Origin: Caryophanales bacterium
Lineage (GTDB): Bacteria > Bacillota_I > Bacilli_A > RF39 > UBA660
Length of the DNA stretch: 41,970 bases
NCBI GenBank assembly: GCA_016288795.1
Contig: JAEELI010000009.1
Location: forward strand, 1-41,970
Reading direction: 5' to 3'
Part shown: in pieces, positions 39,076-41,970 of the stretch
Position numbering within the stretch: the stretch's first letter is position 1
Layout: the number at the start of each line of letters is the position of its first letter
Position numbers and translations under genes: made by a program
Notes under the pieces: model-generated
Told to the model about the DNA's origin: nothing
Database searches by the model: none
Seen by the model: only the letters and a program-made list of their open reading frames with translations

Positions 39076-41970
39076 ATGAAAAAGAAATTGGCAATAGTTT
39101 TGGTATTAATTGTGGTAGTCTTAACTACTTTATGTTTAGTAAATGTGGACTATACACCTCAACCAAAAAGATATAAATTTGCCACTAAAGATAAATTTGC
39201 CTTATTAATTGAAACAACTCCTGAAAATTATGAAACATCATCTAGTGCAGTATGGCCTCAAAAGGGATATATATTTAATGGGGAAAGAACATACTGTATA
39301 GATGTTAATGGAAAAAGAATTAATGAAGAGATAGTAGTTTATAATCCTCGTGATAAAGAGGCTCTTGTATATAACGATGAGATGAGTTTTTGTTATTTGT
39401 ATTTTCAAAAATATGATGTTATTCCAACAATTAAAGCGTTTTATATGGGAGGAGTAACTAATCCAGAATATGTAGGAAACGAAAATACTCAGGCCTATAT
39501 AGAATTAAACGAAAATGATATTAATTATTATTGTATTGTTGAAAGTGCAAACGTGAATAACTGTGAAGGCCATTGGGTTAGATTGACAGATGAAGAAAGA
39601 GAGAATAAAGTTATAACTACATCAGTAACTTTAAGAACTCCTTCAAATCCTTCAGTTCCAGAAACTCAAACTTGGTATGTTCATTTAAAAAACGATGCTG
39701 ATAATACTGGTAGTGCGCACGATAGTATAACCATAGATAAAAGTGTTGCATCAGTTATATTATCTGCAAAGAAAAAGACTGCAAATTCAATAGTAGCTGC
39801 AGGAGATTATTCTAATGAAGGTTTAATTTATACATTTACTACTTCATGTAATAATTGTGTAATAGATTATTGTAAAGACACAAATAATACCTGTACACCC
39901 ACAACAAGAGCAACAAAAGGAGTAGCAATTACTGATTATCAAAATATCACTACTGGATATTATATTAGATATAAAATTACAACTGCAGTAGGAGTGCCAT
40001 CAGACATAATGAGTTATCAAGCTAAATTTGATACTTCAACTCCAACTGTAACTCCTTCTGTGCGTAAAACAACTTCAGGAACCACATTAACATCAGGTTC
40101 TTGGTCAGATGAGACTGTTACCTACAAATTAACAGTTAATGGTTGTGGAGCAAGTGGCTGCACTATTTATAGATGTTGGAATGATGTTCCAGGAACTGCA
40201 TGTGATCCAATGACTGCAACCGGAACAGGAAATGGAATTATAAATAATAATACTGATTATGCATCATCAAAATTAGGAACATGGGATTTAAGATATGTGG
40301 TTGTTAATGGAGCAGGAACAATTTCAACAGTTCAAGCATTCTCAGTAAAAATAGATAATACTACACCGAAAGCTTCTATAAGAGCTTATTCATCAGGAAC
40401 AACAAATGTAATCGCATCAGACACTTGGAACCAATCAGGATTAGATTTTGTCATATCTGAAGCTGAGTGTGGTTCAACCTGTACTTTAAAATATTGTAAA
40501 GATACAACAAATACGTGTACACCTTCAACTAGTGTAACGAGTGGAAATAAAATAACATCTTATGCAACATCAACTGGAGTATATTATATTAGATATCAAA
40601 TAGAAAACTCACCTGGTAAAAAAGAAACAAGTTCTTTCAAAGCCAAGGTAGATAATGCTGATCCAGTCATAAAAGTGGATTATAATGGATCAAAGATAAC
40701 TGGTACAGTTTCAGATGGTTTGTCTGGAATAGCAGCTTGGACCGTGACAGAATCATCTAGTTATCCAACTAGTTGGTCTCATGATTATAACTCAGAGCCT
40801 AAATCTTCAGATACATTAGATTATACATATTCGAGTGGAAACAAAAAGTATGTTCATGCTTTAGACGCTTCTGGAAGAAAAACTAGTCAAGAGTTCTTAG
40901 TGTCTAGCGAAATTTTAGAAAAAGGTAAAACTTCTACAATAACTGCAGCGATAAATACAACGTTAACATGTACTACTTCAAATTCAGCAGTAGCAACATG
41001 TTCTAGATCTGGATCATCAGGAAACTGGACATTTACAGTTACGGCAGTTAAGGGCGGAAGTGCCGTTATAAAAGTAGCTGATGGTAGTGGTTCTTTATAT
41101 AGATATAGAACTGTAACTGTTTTAGAGGCGCCATCAGTTCCAACTATTACAGCAAACGATAATATAACAAGTGGAAATTGGCATAAAGCAAGTACAACCT
41201 TAAGCTTTAGTGGTTCAACTGTTGCTAATGGTTCTGGTAGTGTAACTTATTATTATGGAACAAGCACAAGTTCAATGATTTCAACTGGATCAAGTGTTAC
41301 TCAATCTACTAGCACTAGTGCAGTAACATACTATGTTAAAGCATGTAATTCTAGTAATACAAGTATTTGTAGTGCAAATACTTCATATCAATTAAAAGTC
41401 GATTTAACACCTCCTCAAGTAGCAGTTTCAACAACATCTGGAACTACATATGCTAAGTCAAAGAGTGCAACAGTAACACTTTCAGATACATATTCGGGCT
41501 TAACAAATACAGGATTTAAAATATATTATAAATGGTCAACAAGTTCAGTAGCATGTAGTGCCATGACAGATTACATAACAATCACACCAACATCTGGAGC
41601 AACTTCAAAAACTGGAACAATTACAATAAATAAGGGGACTGGAGCTGGAAAATTATATATTTGTAATAAAGATGGTGCTATTACAGATGTTGCTGGAAGT
41701 AGTTTAGCATCTGCATCTGGAACAGCTAATGCAAATATGTATCTAGATAATACAGGACCAGTGATTATGTTAACTCATAATGGTTCATCTATTGGTGGAA
41801 AAATAACTGATGCAAACTCTGGAACAACTGCTTATTCTATAACTGATTCAAATGAAGTTCCAAGTTCATGGGGAACTACATTTACTGCTACAACTTCTGC
41901 AAAATCAATAACTTCAACAGCAAATACAAGCGGATGGAAATATGTTCATGCAAAAGATGCTTTAGGAAAT
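39076..41970 (+). CDS. Large repetitive cell-surface protein, Ig-like repeats (3' end outside window)
   Basis: The open frame covers 965 codons with no stop. A signal anchor (KKKLAIVLVLIVVVLTTLCLV) begins the protein. The rest is Ser/Thr-rich and beta-rich, in repeated Ig-like units. Two units carry a similar cysteine block, VIDYCKDTNNTCTPTT and LKYCKDTTNTCTPSTS, each followed by a YYIRY strand. Several others share DNxxPxI-type linkers (VDNADPVIKVDYNGSKI, LDNTGPVIMLTHNGSSI) and KYVHAxDAxG. Such proteins are usually adhesins or large envelope proteins. GTGATGTT precedes the ATG. The sorting signal, if any, lies outside the window. Confidence 0.8.
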   Translation, partial: MKKKLAIVLVLIVVVLTTLCLVNVDYTPQPKRYKFATKDKFALLIETTPENYETSSSAVWPQKGYIFNGERTYCIDVNGKRINEEIVVYNPRDKEALVYNDEMSFCYLYFQKYDVIPTIKAFYMGGVTNPEYVGNENTQAYIELNENDINYYCIVESANVNNCEGHWVRLTDEERENKVITTSVTLRTPSNPSVPETQTWYVHLKNDADNTGSAHDSITIDKSVASVILSAKKKTANSIVAAGDYSNEGLIYTFTTSCNNCVIDYCKDTNNTCTPTTRATKGVAITDYQNITTGYYIRYKITTAVGVPSDIMSYQAKFDTSTPTVTPSVRKTTSGTTLTSGSWSDETVTYKLTVNGCGASGCTIYRCWNDVPGTACDPMTATGTGNGIINNNTDYASSKLGTWDLRYVVVNGAGTISTVQAFSVKIDNTTPKASIRAYSSGTTNVIASDTWNQSGLDFVISEAECGSTCTLKYCKDTTNTCTPSTSVTSGNKITSYATSTGVYYIRYQIENSPGKKETSSFKAKVDNADPVIKVDYNGSKITGTVSDGLSGIAAWTVTESSSYPTSWSHDYNSEPKSSDTLDYTYSSGNKKYVHALDASGRKTSQEFLVSSEILEKGKTSTITAAINTTLTCTTSNSAVATCSRSGSSGNWTFTVTAVKGGSAVIKVADGSGSLYRYRTVTVLEAPSVPTITANDNITSGNWHKASTTLSFSGSTVANGSGSVTYYYGTSTSSMISTGSSVTQSTSTSAVTYYVKACNSSNTSICSANTSYQLKVDLTPPQVAVSTTSGTTYAKSKSATVTLSDTYSGLTNTGFKIYYKWSTSSVACSAMTDYITITPTSGATSKTGTITINKGTGAGKLYICNKDGAITDVAGSSLASASGTANANMYLDNTGPVIMLTHNGSSIGGKITDANSGTTAYSITDSNEVPSSWGTTFTATTSAKSITSTANTSGWKYVHAKDALGN

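Noticed and set aside
1-41970. Mycoplasma-type code with TGA as tryptophan
   Set aside because: Several intact genes end in TGA (yidD, the SanA-like gene, spoVE), and Trp is encoded by TGG.
1-41970. CRISPR array, rRNA or tRNA genes
   Set aside because: No regular direct repeats with spacers and no cloverleaf or rRNA-like stretch was seen when reading through.

Overview
ORGANISM. The DNA is very AT-rich, keeps dense co-directional gene blocks, uses TGA as a stop (for example yidD, the SanA-like gene and spoVE), and carries sporulation genes next to peptidoglycan genes. This fits a low-GC, endospore-forming member of the Bacilli, probably one of the uncultured gut lineages related to RF39 or other Mollicutes-like groups. 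That placement is inference: no rRNA gene is present.

LAYOUT. 1-2.1 kb: an SOS-type Y-family polymerase (cut by the window edge), yidD and a kinase-like protein. 2.1-3.6 kb: infC-rpmI-rplT behind a structured leader; L20 has an extra C-terminal domain. 3.6-14.2 kb: a Bacillus-like division and sporulation block, ftsA-ftsZ, spoIIGA-sigE, sigG, ylmC, lspA, rluD and a rhomboid, broken up by a surface protein and a HerA-like ATPase. 14.2-18.6 kb: a candidate small RNA, a DUF368 (PopT-type) transporter, a SanA-like protein, a decayed DUF1016 gene, spoIVB and a lone pilB-type ATPase. 18.7-22.2 kb: rnfC-rnfD without the other Rnf subunits, then a thioester-domain surface adhesin. 22.3-33.1 kb: spoVD, mraY and spoVE. 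33.1-42 kb: a HipA-like kinase, lemA-DUF2207, a SleB-type hydrolase, rnhC, cvpA-trxA and a giant repeat surface protein that runs off the end.

MAIN RESULT. The spoVD gene is split by a 6,700-bp element (23139-29838). Its two halves lie at 22271-23191 and 29832-30872. Both junctions carry the same 12-bp core, CTACATTTAAGA. Recombining the two cores removes exactly 6,700 bp and rejoins spoVD in frame as a 633-residue protein with an intact STFK active-site motif. The element ends in a large serine recombinase gene that stops 8 bp before the right core. A 43-codon gene precedes the recombinase and could act as an excision helper. This is the architecture of the sigK 'skin' and spsM-SPbeta elements, which are excised in the mother cell during sporulation, but here it sits in the cortex transpeptidase gene. 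The crossover codons encode the catalytic serine motif. While the element is integrated, neither half can be a working transpeptidase.

The element has no phage genes. Its cargo is a lipid-linked sugar cassette (GT-C-like membrane protein, UbiA-type phosphoribosyltransferase, HAD-GtrA fusion) with its own promoter, plus two decayed genes. The proposed working model is that vegetative cells keep the element and its envelope-modifying genes, and that excision in the mother cell, perhaps under SigE, restores SpoVD for cortex synthesis together with SpoVE and MraY. Excision has not been observed; it is inferred from the sequence.
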